Origin: Paramecium tetraurelia
Taxonomy: Eukaryota; Ciliophora; Oligohymenophorea; Peniculida; Parameciidae
Reading direction: 5' to 3'
Length of the DNA: 64,000 nt
NCBI RefSeq assembly: GCF_000165425.1
Contig: NW_001799555.1
Location: 65,102-129,101, forward strand
Both the position numbers and the translations under genes were made by a program. The first letter of the stretch is position 1. Each line of letters starts with the position of its first letter. Below the pieces are notes generated by a model. The model was not told where the DNA came from. It was given only the letters and a program-made list of their open reading frames with translations, and did no database searches. Of this stretch, positions 25,043 through 36,434 are shown one piece after another.

Positions 25043-28000
25043 ATGAAAAACGAAATAATCATCCTTTTTTTGCTGTTAATAGCAAGGCCATTACAAGCAG
25101 AAAATGGTTTTCAACTTTTTGATTAAAAGGGAGATATTTCTTTTGAGAATGTTAAGGTTAATCTAAAAAAAATATAAAAAAAATAAATAGAACCTTAAGA
25201 ATCTGTCAAAGAAGTTCCTAAATAATCATAAACTGGAAAATCATAAAAAGAGTTATTAGAGGAGTAATTGCAATAGATAGAAAAATATAAACCTTCGAAT
25301 ATTACTGTTGAAGGAGGGAGAGTATTCACACAATCATAGTAAAATTAATAAAAGGAATTGGACGAAAATTCAGAGGTTGATGAATAAACTGAGAGTTATG
25401 ATGAAGATGAAATTGATCAAGAGGATGAGGTTCTTTTAGCAATCTAATAAATATCAGCGGATGCTTAATTAGATGCGATTGAGTTTATTTTCAAAAAACG
25501 GCAGATAGATTATTAAAGAATGAAAAACCTAATAGAAATGATTGATCAATAAGAAATTAATGTAAAAATGAACTAGATTTACGAACTCAGTTCCAAATAC
25601 TCATTTTTATAAGTGTTTTAATAAGTTCTAAGTGAATTACACATTGAGTTCATTTAAGATAAGGATGAAGATACTAATGAGGATGAATCATTGGAAAGTA
25701 GCGATAATTCAGATGAATAAAGTGATAATGATATTGATACAAATTAATTTAATGAGTAATAGACGGATTTTACATTCGATGATTTAATTGATTTCGATGA
25801 TGATGAGTTATAGGATGGCAAATCTGATGACTAAGAAGAAACCAGCCAAGATTAATAAGACGACTTTGATTTTTATGACGATAACACTCCAGAGGATCTG
25901 TATAATTAAGATTTTGAAACTTTGGAGTTAGATGATTCCTAGTTCTAAATTTAAAATTCATTTATTACAGATAGCTAGGTAAATTAATCAATTACTGAAG
26001 AAGAAACTAATATTGAAGTAGAAGAAGAAGAACTGTTAACAGAAGAAGAGCATGCGATAAACTTTTTTGAATTTTAGAAATAATAATAGCAAATAGAAGA
26101 GGAGTTAGTGTATTCTGAATTCGAAGAATTGATAGAATAAAGCTATTCTGAAGAGGAAGAAGAAGAGTTTCATTCTAATATGTAATCTTGATAAATTGAT
26201 CTTAGTTAAGATAATATTTAGAATTCGCAAGAACAATCAGATAACCAAGAAAGTTATTAATAACCACTAAAAGTTGATAATCCAATTTTTCTATAAAAAG
26301 TGGAAGACATAATCTTGAGTAAGGAAGAGTAGGATTAAACATATATTGATGAAAATATACCTGTGGCAGTATTAAATTTTCAAGAAAATGATGATGTCTC
26401 TGAAGTAAAATTGTAAAAGGAGTTTGAATTCAGCCCAAAGAAATTTGATAACTTCAATAAGGATTTAAGTTCATTGTAAGCTTAATTTAATATATCAAAT
26501 GAAAATTTAGATCTGATTAATAAAAAATATGAGTAAATGAACTCAATCTTCAACTCAGAAACTAAAAATGAAGAAAGCGATCCACTTTAAAAAAAAGAAT
26601 AATAATAGGCACAATTTATTTAAATATCGTAATAAACAGAAGAAAATTAGGAAGAATAATCAACTAGTACTAATGATTAAGAAAATACAAATTAAAATGA
26701 AGAATCTAAACTTGAATCAGAAGTTAGTAATGAAAATACAGATAAAGTAGAAACAATTGATAATAGGATTCAAGAGAATTCTAAAGAAAACCAAAAATAA
26801 GCTGATTAAGAACCTGAAGTAGAAAAATAAAAAAATGATGATTAAGTCTAATAAGAATATAGATCACCTTAAAAATAATAAATTCCTTTGAGCAAACCTG
26901 CATAGCCTCATGAATTGGAGTTTGAGAAACCACAGTAGAAATAAGAAAAATCAGAGGAAGAAATTGCATAAGAGAAAGAAATGAAAGCTAGAGCTCGTTA
27001 TGCTAAGAGGTATTAAGCTTTGGATGTTGAAAATGAGGAACAAAAAAAGAAAGAATAAGAGGAAACTCACTATGTAGATGTTGACAAAAGCATTGATGAC
27101 ATTTTTATTATTCAATCTTTGGCTTCAACTAAAAAGAATAATGTAATAGAAATGAAGAACTTAAATGAAGAACCAAAGTCAGAGCCATTATAAGAACCTA
27201 ATTAAGAAAATGATGCAAAAATTGAAGTCTATAATTCTGTTACTTAAAAACATTTGAGCAAGGCTAATAATTAAAAAACATAGCATTTTGTAGAGGCTTT
27301 TGTTCAGGATATGTCTTTAAAATCATATACTTGTGATCCAAGTTATTATGGTCCAAATAAGGAGGCTCGTTAATTTGCTTGTTAATGCTCCTCCAAAATT
27401 TTCTTATTAGATGAAGAATCATGGTATTTGGCAGGTACCATTTAATATTACAAATAATACGAAAAGCTATTTGAATAGATTAAAAAAACTATTCCATTAG
27501 TTTTTGTTGGAACATCTAAAGATAAAGTTTGCTTCTCATCATAAATGCACTAACCTGTAATATTAAATGATTTTTTAAGAGAATTATTTTTTAAGACCAA
27601 AATTTAAAATAAATTTATCTAAATTCCAACAATCATTTCAATGTCCTATATGTAATTAGAGTACTCAGATAATTAAATTCACAATTTCATGATGGAAGCA
27701 GAATCAAATGATGAAATCAAACTTGCTTATGGATTTAATGTTCGATAAATTTTAATGAAATTAGCTTAAGAAAATCTTAACATTTAATATGTTGGTTCAT
27801 TTTTAGTTCATTAACAGCAAGTTCCATTTAGATTAACAAATTAATATGGTTCATTAAAAATAGATACAATGGAGATTACGGTGCAATTACCACAAGATGA
27901 ATTAATTTGTCTACAAATATGTGAGTAAATTTTGAGTGGTGATGTTGCATAACAATTAAAAGCCTTTATTAACTTTAAAAAAGGTTAATATTAAATAACT

Positions 28001-28057
28001 GTTAAAGTATTGAGTTCAAATGAAAGCTTTGAAATCTTTTATAGCTTAAAAAGTTGA
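25043..28057 (+). CDS. Secreted acidic Gln/Glu-rich protein, family unknown
   Basis: The ATG at 25043 starts a classic signal peptide (K-N-E then I-I-I-L-F-L-L-L-I-A). A single 24-nt intron at 26182-26205 leaves 997 codons including TGA. That intron is a multiple of three and carries an in-phase TGA, so failure to splice would stop translation. Residues about 20-740 are low-complexity and extremely rich in Glu, Asp, Gln and Ser. The last 240 residues or so (from about 27330) look globular, with several Cys (C-D-P-S-Y-Y-G-P, A-C-Q-C-S), mixed hydrophobics and no transmembrane segment. Together this suggests a protein exported to the secretory pathway, perhaps for a dense-core granule (trichocyst) or surface matrix, but that is inference. 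I do not recognise the C-terminal domain. Confidence 0.8.
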
Positions 28058-28242
28058 GATTAATTTTCATTTGAATTAACAAAATTTGTTTTATTATATT
28101 TAATACTAATATTTTTAGAATATTTATTAAACCATAAATAACTAACTGATTTTTATAAACATCACAACTCAATTTGTCCTTCCTTTTTTGAATTTCAATA
28201 TGTTATCAATTGAAACACTAGTGTAAAATTTAACGTAACACT

Positions 28243-29345
28243 GATGGCATTGAGGAGCTAAATTAAATCAATAGATAAATAATTTACAATCAACATTCCA
28301 TCAGTTGAACTGACTAGAATAGTGAAACATCTTGCAGCAGTTCAGGCAAATTATAAAAATACAGTTATAAATGCAATCTATCCAGTGTCTTTATTTTAAA
28401 GTTTGACTATATCTATGGTAGTCTTGCAAACATAACTACATAATATTTAAATTGCAATATTACTCAAAAAAAATGTTAATAATTATTGCTAAACTATTAG
28501 GAATGAGTCTTGTAAAGAAGGGCAAATTTACCCCAAGGAAAGTTGCAGCTCTTAAATAATATTCTCCAAGAGTGAATCATTTTTCATAAACCTTGTAAAG
28601 CGCAATAATGATCACAGTTTAAAATAATATAGCAACATTCTCAGCATAAAGCTTCCAAGAATTTTACTTATGCATATTATATGCAATAGAAAATGAATAA
28701 ACTAAGAGCTTTGATTTATATATTTGAAAATACTTCTGTGACTTTTGATTTTTGAATGATCTTAAAATTTAATGTGCTTTCAATATGACTGACAAAGCTA
28801 CAATTGAATAACTAACTAATTCGGATAAAGTTGTCTTAATGCAATCAATATATAAATAATCGTTTTGGATGATCAATTTATCGAAACATCTTCAGAATAA
28901 AATATAAAATACTGTTTTCTAATTGTTTTCTGTACTTTAGCAGAGCATGAATAAAGCAATATTATCTTGGTAAATAAGATATAAGTTAAAGTTTATGTGA
29001 ATAGAGTTGCAGCAAAATTTCGAAGGGCAATGAGTAATTTTTTAATACCAAAATAAAATAATAAAATAATTGATATTGAAACAGTAGCTCACTGTTTGAT
29101 TTTATTATTATAAATGAGGTTCAGAACATGAATCCAAAAATTGTAGCGATATTAAAACTATTATCTTTGATGAATAATCATTTGATTTAATAGACAATTA
29201 ATAGTCAAGATTAAGTTTAGTAAGAAATTAAATCTTCCAAATATTAAAGAGATACATTAAATATATGAATTAATTATGGTAAAATTTGAGAAGGGGATGA
29301 TGCATTTAGGAATTAGTAAGAGAAGAAAAGACAATAAATTTGAAG
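28243..29345 (+). pseudogene. Relic of a gene, possibly a UvrD/FBH1-type helicase
   Basis: The plus strand holds protein-like pieces in changing frames. An ATG at 28243 opens about 100 codons. A second piece around 28470-28710 includes K-F-T-P-R-K-V. A third (28730-29000) holds two in-frame TGAs. A last piece near 29080-29270 reads F-D-F-I-I-I-N-E-V-Q-N-M-N-P and ends in TGA. That last motif resembles the D-E-A-Q-D-M-N-P Walker B of UvrD/FBH1 helicases, with the two catalytic acids changed to Asn. I could not rescue one frame with introns. It is probably a dead gene. The helicase link rests on one short motif and is weak. Confidence 0.35.
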
Positions 29346-29403
29346 AGTGAATTAAACGATGTATTTTTTTAATAATTTTCATTTAATAATATATAAGATA
29401 ACT

Positions 29404-31527
29404 ATGAATAGACATATTCGATCAGGGTCTGAAAATAAGGTTTGTTTAATTGATTAAAAAACAGGGAGTACAAGTTTAAGAACATCGGCATCTCGTATAC
29501 GTTTGGGGAATGCTAATTCCTAGCCGTCAATTCGATAATATTATAGTGGTTAAGTAATGCATACTAATATGAAGTACTTTTATGATAAGCACAAATCATA
29601 TAATAAGGACATTTCAAAAGTGTTTAACAAATTTAATAGATTGAATCTTTTACCTTAATAGCATAGTTTACAAAATCTCACTTAGGATCATTATGTAACA
29701 AGAATAATCCCAGTTTCTCCAAGTCAAACATTGTTTTTAGATTAAGCACTACCAGTAAAGGCAAACTCAAGCAAAATGTCTCATCGCAAAGTGAACTCGT
29801 TGCTAACTGTATTATTATTTGTCTTATTTTGTTAAGTTTACACAAAAATAAAAGCTAAAAAATGCAGGATCCTTATAAAACATAAAATTAAAGGAAAGAT
29901 TAGTATTGATAGTTTTAAATCACAACCTTACTAAGTACAATTTTATAATAAAAATTGATGCAAATCAATAGATAATTTAAGATATTGCTACTTTAATATA
30001 CCTATTCCATTACAAAGAAGTTCATAAAGGGAGGCTGAATTATTGCTCCATTAAGTAGGTAAGGAACTATTGGATCAATTAAAGTTGGGATAAATAGAGT
30101 TGTATTTTTATTCTAAAGTAAAATTGTAATTGATTTAGAAAGGAGAGCCTTTGACATCCTTGTTTGATTGCCAACACCATAAAACAATAATAGTATCCCC
30201 AACTAAATAATTTAATGGCATAGCTGAGGCCAATAAAGTCTTAGAGTATTTGGATCAATTGGAATGTGTCTTAAAGGATTAGCAAATAGGAGAATAGAAA
30301 TCTGAGAGTTTGGAGACATTTATAAGCAAGAAATACCAAAGAAACATCTAAAATATAGCAGATTATTTGCAATAGCAAGATGATAAGATGTCTAATTTTA
30401 GGTTGAATTCTTAAGAAGCTGAAAGTTTATACAAAAGATGCAAATTGAAGGCTTAAAAAAAGTTAAATTTAGATGATATATTATAAAAAAAGTTTAATGA
30501 CATCAAGTAAACACCCCTAACTGAAAAATATCAAAATTAAGATGAATATTTAAATGATGATGAATAAATTACAATAGAACCAAGACAATTAGAAAATGAA
30601 CATATTATTAGGTAATATAGTCGAGAATTGTAAATTTTATAAAAAACTATCATATAAAATCATGATCCAGACGCTGTTGCTCCAAGTAATCTTTATTTAT
30701 ACTTTAAGTGGTGCTCCTTGGGGGGAGACTAGTGAAATATGAGGATCCATAATATCATGAGTAGCACTTAGATAAGTTGCAGTAATATATAGGAAATAAG
30801 AAGGAGAATCAGAATACTTATGAGATATAATTTGCAAATAGTGCACAAACGAGCAAAAATAAATATCATCATATCAAGACAAAAAAATAGATCCTCCAAA
30901 CCCTTTAAAAGAGGCAGAAGCTATTATTTACCTAGAACATACCTCAATTGATATAGGAAACAAAGCTAAATCGAAGAGAGTTATATTAGACATTTATATT
31001 ATATTAAGCCTTGGAAGCTGTATCAAGTTAAATGGAGGATGCATATGTGATTGGGGAGGGAGTGAGTTTTGAAGCGTTTCGAAATGGAATCTATTAGGTT
31101 TCAATGCAGCCGACTGATTTGGCAAAATAAATGTTTTAATAGATTGATTACAATTTTTCAGGGTATTTGAATTGGAGAGAATTTTTGAATCTAATGGTGG
31201 CCATTAGAGCGAAGACTTTGATGGATAGAGTGAATTTATTTATCAAGATTGCAGACAAAGATGGGAATAGAGCATTATCATATGATGAAGTGCACAATTT
31301 AACTAGGATATGTTTAAGTAAATATATAAAAGTAATAAATTGTAAAATGAAATTAGGATGATTGTCAATTATTAGATTTGTTATGTGATTATTTTACAAA
31401 ATTAATCTTTGAAACATTAGAAGTTGATAAAAATGATGACATACCTTTGGAAAAGATTAAATAAACAATTTTGGATGGTGGGGAGAATTGTTAACTTTTA
31501 AGCATGTTCTGTGGAGCTGATTTATGA
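29404..31527 (+). CDS. EF-hand calcium-binding protein, 673 residues
   Basis: The ATG is at 29404 and the TGA at 31525-31527. Introns at 29809-29836 (28 nt), 30059-30084 (26), 30686-30708 (23) and 31332-31356 (25) give exactly 674 codons. The first 450 residues or so are basic and Gln-rich with helical stretches and no domain I recognise. The C-terminus has a classical EF-hand pair: D-Y-N-F-S-G-Y-L-N-W-R-E at about 31145 and D-K-D-G-N-R-A-L-S-Y-D-E at about 31255. A third, degenerate loop (D-K-N-D-D-I-P-L) lies after the last intron at about 31425, lacking the Gly and the final Glu. It is therefore likely a calcium sensor with a long N-terminal partner-binding region. Cellular role is not deducible. 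Confidence 0.85.
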
Positions 31528-31571
31528 AGTTTAACAACTCACATATCATTTGTTATTATTATGATTATATT

Positions 31572-32219
31572 TCACTTTTGTAATGGCAATTCTTGTTTGT
31601 CTATCTTGACTTCTCCATCTAATGTGTAAATGAACACTTGTAATTTTTCTTTCTTGAACTCCAAAATCAAGAATGATGGAATTGAACTTTTTAATATTCA
31701 TACAACTAATACGTTTGTTGTCCATTGAATCCTCCTGTTGCTGAACCTGGATTGATAATATATTTCTTCTCGACAGCTGTGACTTTAGCAACGCCTGTGT
31801 GTCCTGTAATGAGGACATCCCCTTCCATCTCTTTCAAAAATGTATATTAAGATTCTTCATCGCCAAAGGGCACAAGCTAAATACATATCCATATCTTACT
31901 TGATGTCCATGCACCATCACCATCTTCCATGATCCAATTTACACAACCTTTGTCTCAGGTACTTCTTTCACTTCATCGAAATCTCCCTTTACAAAGTGAG
32001 TGTTTCCTGATAGCGTTTTTAGCCAATCTGCAGTTTCCCTGTTGCCAACATTCCCTGTGCAAAATACGTATTGGACTTTATTGGGTACAAGAAGATCTTT
32101 AAATTAAGGAGGCAAATCAGCAGCTCTTTAAGGAATGTTAAAATCACCAATTACTAATCCAAGCTTGAATATTTAAGATGATTTACTTCTCCAAATTCCT
32201 CGTCGTAATACTCAGACAT
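31572..32219 (-). CDS. VPS29: Vacuolar protein sorting 29, retromer subunit
   Basis: Introns at 32164-32186, 31877-31899 and 31687-31712 leave 192 codons; the 191-residue product matches the family length of about 185. The metallophosphoesterase-like fold is clear: V-I-G-D-F-N-I-P near the N-terminus, C-T-G-N-V-G-N-R-E, K-G-D-F-D-E, H-G-H-Q, G-H-T, I-N-P-G-S-A-T, and the typical end Y-T-L-D-G-E-V-K-I-D. VPS29 is the scaffold subunit of retromer, which recycles cargo from endosomes to the Golgi; in family members the enzyme-like site is a docking surface rather than a phosphatase. The start is the first ATG, ahead of a short acidic exon. It converges on the EF-hand gene with 44 bp between stop codons. 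Confidence 0.95.
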
Positions 32220-32519
32220 TATTTGCCAATATTATTTATATTAATATATTATATAATAAATGATTCCATATTATTTCTAATTAGACATTCCATTCTGAAT
32301 TCATTACTTTTTTGAGTATTCTTTTATCTCAAAGCACCTAATTGTGTTTTATAGAATTAACATCTTTCTATTTAATAGATAAGAATCATTTAATGTATTT
32401 AAGAGTTCTAGATTCATTAATATATTATTTTTAAGTTTATTTACCTGATTTCAGGATTTAGATTAAAAAATATAACTTACTTAACATTTTATTAGAATTT
32501 TTTAATATTATTATAAAAA
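32220..32519. other. Intergenic region between divergent VPS29 and FCP1-like genes
   Basis: About 300 bp of AT-rich sequence separates the two start codons, so it must hold both promoters. I see homopolymer-rich stretches and short near-palindromic AT runs but no coding frame, RNA gene or recognisable element. Confidence 0.6.
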
Positions 32520-34525
32520 ATGAGACCAAAATATTAGTAAACTTAGAATGATAGTAACAGCTAGGTTAGGATTAATATAAAAAATGCATCTCCAATTCAA
32601 ATAGAAGTGATGAAGTAAACAGGTGAAAGGGTGGAAGAGAGCTAAAAGATTGGGGCTTACACATTTGAAAATCAAAACAAATCCATTTTGGCATCTTCAT
32701 CAGGATACATTGTGTGGGCTCAAAATCAATAGGTTTTTGAAATACCACCCACTGATCAATACTTTACCATAGGAGTAATATATAAAAATAAAAGCGAAAT
32801 GCCTAATCAGGTAATAGTATTATTAATTTGAAGCAGGATGAGTATGAAATTAATACTGCACCTACTTCGTCATAAGCACAGCAAAATTATACAAAATTGA
32901 GTTTCTCATAACTATCCCTAAAGAATTGCTAAGGCAACATTCAAATCTTAAAGTGGAGAGTTAATGTGGGAGATTTTATTTCTCCAACTATGATTCTAGG
33001 TATTTGTACTGAAGAAAACCAACAGGATGAAATTGATTTGAAGCCTAGGATTAGAGGTCGCATCATAGAATTAGCTAAGACTAAAACTATATTGTCAAGA
33101 AATGATGTTTTGTTGGTGATTGATATTGCTCAGACTTGCAACCACTTGAAAATAGAAAAAAACTATTGTGTTATTTGTAATGAGAAGGTCATTAGATATG
33201 AGGAATCCTTGGATCTTAATTATTCAGATGATATTTCTAAGAAGATTTCAAAGGAAATTGTACTTGACATCTTAAAGAAAAGGAAACTTATTATGGTGCT
33301 TGATCTAGACTAAACTATTTTACACGCCATAAAGGTTACGAATAGCTTTAACAAATATGATTTTTGTGAAAAGTAGAATAAAATGTTACAGTCTGATAGT
33401 GATGGATAATTCAATGGGTTCAATTAATTGGGGTTTAATATAAAGGAGCACTTTTTAGAAATGGCTTGTGATTCATAGTGCAAATTTATCATTAAATTAA
33501 GACCGTACTTCGAGTAGTTTTTCTTAACATTAATACCGCTTTTTGACATCTTCATTTACACAAAAGCAAGTAGATCATACGCTGAGTTCATCTTGAACTT
33601 TATTTCCAAAAGATTAAATGAAGTCATTCCTGAACACAAGCCTTTCTTTCCACCACAACGAGTCTTGTCGCGTGATGATACTATATGTTCAAATAGTAAA
33701 TCGCTAAATAGACTATTTTATCCAGGAATTGCAACTAATTTATTAGTCATTCTTGATGATAATGCTGGGATGTGGAATCAATTCAAAGAGAATCTCATTC
33801 ATACTAAGCCATTTGTATACTTTGATGAACATTGTTCTACTAGGGATGGATAAGGAATTGCCACTGAGGTTGAGTAAGAAGTATAAATCTATAATAAAAA
33901 TGATTTCTGGCTATATACAATTACATAGAAATTGAAAGATATATCTGATTAATTTTGGAAGTAATTTAAATTGGCTCAAGATGATCCAAATTTCATAGTC
34001 GAGTTTGAATAGTAGATATCTAAGGCTAAAAAAATTAAAACAGAAATTATAGAGGAAACCAACAATCGATTGGAAGAAAGGACTCCTTTGGATTTGATCA
34101 TCAATAGAAAAATTAGTGTTCCAACCATATATTAAGAAATGAGAGGCAACGTACTGAATGGCGTTACTTTATTTTTTGCAATTTCCGAAGCACATGAAGA
34201 TTCCATTAAGAGAGGATTAGAATAAGCTAAGGATAAAGCGGTGTATTTAGGAGCCAAGGTTTATAGAGAGTTTAAAGAAGAATGGTTTATTGGCCAAGAA
34301 AGTAGTTTTGTTATTACAGTTGGGAGAAGAAAGATTAGGAGTATCATGATCGCTTAGGAGAAGAATATTCCCATAATACATTATAAGTGGATTGAAGATT
34401 GCGATAATTACTTGTTCAAAGCGGATTATAAACTATATGTTGAAAAGGAAGATGGGAACAATAAAAACTTAACTGAAGAAGATTAGAGAGATTATGTTTT
34501 AAAATGTTAGTTGATGAAAATATGA
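32520..34525 (+). CDS. FCP1-type RNA polymerase II CTD phosphatase with BRCT domain
   Basis: The ATG is at 32520 and one 23-nt intron lies at 32811-32833; 661 codons end in TGA at 34525. The HAD-family catalytic signature D-L-D-Q-T-I-L-H-A is at about 33300, just after M-V-L. Further FCP1 features are K-L-R-P-Y-F-E at about 33495, I-Y-T-K-A-S-R at about 33555, and L-D-D-N-A-G-M-W at about 33750, which corresponds to the D-D-x-x-x-x-W motif. From about 34150 a BRCT-like domain follows (G-V-T-L-F-F-A-I-S, then W-I-E-D-C near 34395). FCP1 removes phosphate from the heptad tail of RNA polymerase II so it can be recycled. The N-terminal 90 residues resemble the small beta domain seen before FCP1 catalytic domains. 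All key catalytic residues are present. Confidence 0.9.
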
Positions 34526-34576
34526 GGGATAAATTATTTGTTCAATTTGATTATAATTAAAAAAATAAATTTATTT

Positions 34577-35563
34577 ATGTATTAATACTACTCATCAAGA
34601 AGCTCTAATTAAGAAAACGATCGCAACAGATCTTTTGGGAACATGCTTAATTCCACCAAATCTGATACTCTTTAGACAGATTAGAAACACTCAGGATGTT
34701 TACAACGCCTGCAATTGTTAGTCTAAGAATTAGATCGAATGGCTGAAGCTTAACAGAGGGCCAACCAAGAAATAGCCTCACTGAGGTAGGAATTAGAATA
34801 AGCAAAGCAAAATAATCAAACTCTGGTCTTGAATAATGGTTTCGATTCAGAAATTCTTGAAGAATTAAAGCTATAGCAATAAAAATTTAATCAATACAAA
34901 CAAGTCAAAGAATAATAGGTTGAATAATTAGAAAATGAACTTCTCTAAATTCATAAACAATTCAAAGAAGAGAAGCTGATTCGTATGGACTTGAACCAGA
35001 AGTTTGAATAGAAATAAATTGAAGTTGATTTTTTATAGAAAGAACTATAAAGGAATGCTGAACAACATCAAGATCAGAATGATAGTGGCATTCTTAATTA
35101 ATTACATGAAGATGTAATTGAGTTGTAATGTCAAAATAAAGAACTCAAAAACATTAATTTAGGTTACCAAAAACAAATAGAACAACTTTTAGAAAATTAA
35201 TAAATCATGGAATAAAAATTAAAATAATATTAAGCTGAAATATCATTCTAACCATCTCCCAACAAAAGTCAATATGAATTCTCACCTTAATACAAAACAG
35301 AATCTATTAAAAAATATAATAGAACAAAAACAATGTAGCCTATGGATTTCGTAGATCATCAAAGTCTTAATTAATAACCAGCATCAAGACCATCATTAAA
35401 TGTTTTTCAATAAAGATTATCAATGGTTCAAATAGGATAAACAAATGATTTAGATACACTTTAAAATTAATAAGATACTATTAAAAAAGATACTCTTAGA
35501 AGCAAACCTAAACCTGTGGAAAACATAAAGTATAGCAAAAGCAAGTTTGCTCAATAATTTTGA
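34577..35563 (+). CDS. Intronless coiled-coil protein, 328 residues
   Basis: ATG at 34577 to TGA at 35561-35563 is one open ciliate-code frame with no intron. Residues about 40-225 form a long Gln/Glu/Lys/Leu coiled coil. The N-terminus is Ser/Asn-rich and the C-terminal 100 residues are disordered, with Pro, Ser and basic patches. There is no signal peptide or membrane segment. It starts 51 bp after the phosphatase gene ends, in the same direction. It is probably cytoskeletal or centriolar, but nothing names a family. Confidence 0.75.
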
Positions 35564-35574
35564 TTTTGATATTT

Positions 35575-36365
35575 TAATAATTTCAGTTATCATAAAGTAT
35601 TTAACTTCTTATAATTTTTCAACATATTAAACCCAGACTGTCTTCCTTTCAACTATTTTTAGACTATTAGGAGAACCAACAAATAGGAGAATGCTAACTC
35701 TAAATTAGAACGAGGATCATCAATTAGATAAAATAAGAACTGAAGGATTAATAAAGTTTAGAAAAAAAGTTCCTCATTATTAATAAATTGCTGAAATAGA
35801 AGCATCATAATTTAAATTATCAGTCATAGATTTGATTATTCTTTTATCTATTTCACTGTCTATGATAAAGCATATATAAGCATTTAAAAGGTTCATTCCA
35901 GGCATGAAAACTGAATGTTCTTCCTTCTTACATTCATATCTATCACTTCTATATCAAAGCTTCTATATTTCTGTTTTAATTTCAAAGAGTTGTACTTATT
36001 CTATAATTTTTCTACGAGGATTCTAATTGATATATTCACCTAAACCGACCTGCATCAGATTGTCCTCAACAGCTCTTCTTTACATAAAAGATGAACATAT
36101 CTATTACCTAATTTGCAAAGGTAATAAAGGCATTAATAAATTCTAGAACTCAATGTAATTTAGAGGATCATAAATGTAACTTACAAAGACTTTAAATAAC
36201 CTATTGATTGATTATATATTATAATTTATAAATTTTGGTATAATAATTATTTTCTTATCCTCGTTATGGTAATCATTATCCCCTCTATTTAATTATTTCT
36301 TTTTATTTAATTAATTATCTTCAAACTTAATTAAAAACTCGGCAAACTCCAATAGAAATTTGAAA
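35575..36365 (-). pseudogene. Relic of a helical protein gene on the minus strand
   Basis: Reading minus from about 36365, a ciliate-code frame gives convincing amphipathic helices: L-L-E-F-A-E-F-L-I-K-F-E-D, then R-L-F-K-V-F-V-S-Y-I-Y-D-P-L-N, then M-Q-R-R-A-V-E-D-N. It meets TGA inside the protein near 35950. The same frame reads on (H-S-V-F-M-P-G-M-N), and stops again near 35785. Other pieces (L-N-F-I-N-P-S-V, V-G-S-P-N-S-L-K) follow in a shifted frame. The opposite strand has a 165-codon frame here, but its Ser/Leu/Tyr/Cys composition looks like an antisense shadow. F-I-N-P-S recalls the RasGAP F-x-N-P motif, which is not enough to assign it. Confidence 0.35.
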
Positions 36366-36434
36366 TTTCAACAAAAAAACCTCATATGTAATAAATCTTA
36401 TCTTAAAACAAGAATTTTCTGTGTTTTTATATTA

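Noticed and set aside
30660-30730. One-base loss in the G6 run of the EF-hand gene
   Set aside because: A 23-nt intron at 30686-30708 explains the frame change.
31572-32219. Apparent frameshifts in VPS29
   Set aside because: All are resolved by three introns. The product aligns with the family from end to end.
35691-36211. Plus-strand 164-residue membrane-like protein with one intron
   Set aside because: The composition looks antisense and the minus strand reads as helical protein. It is kept only as a finding.
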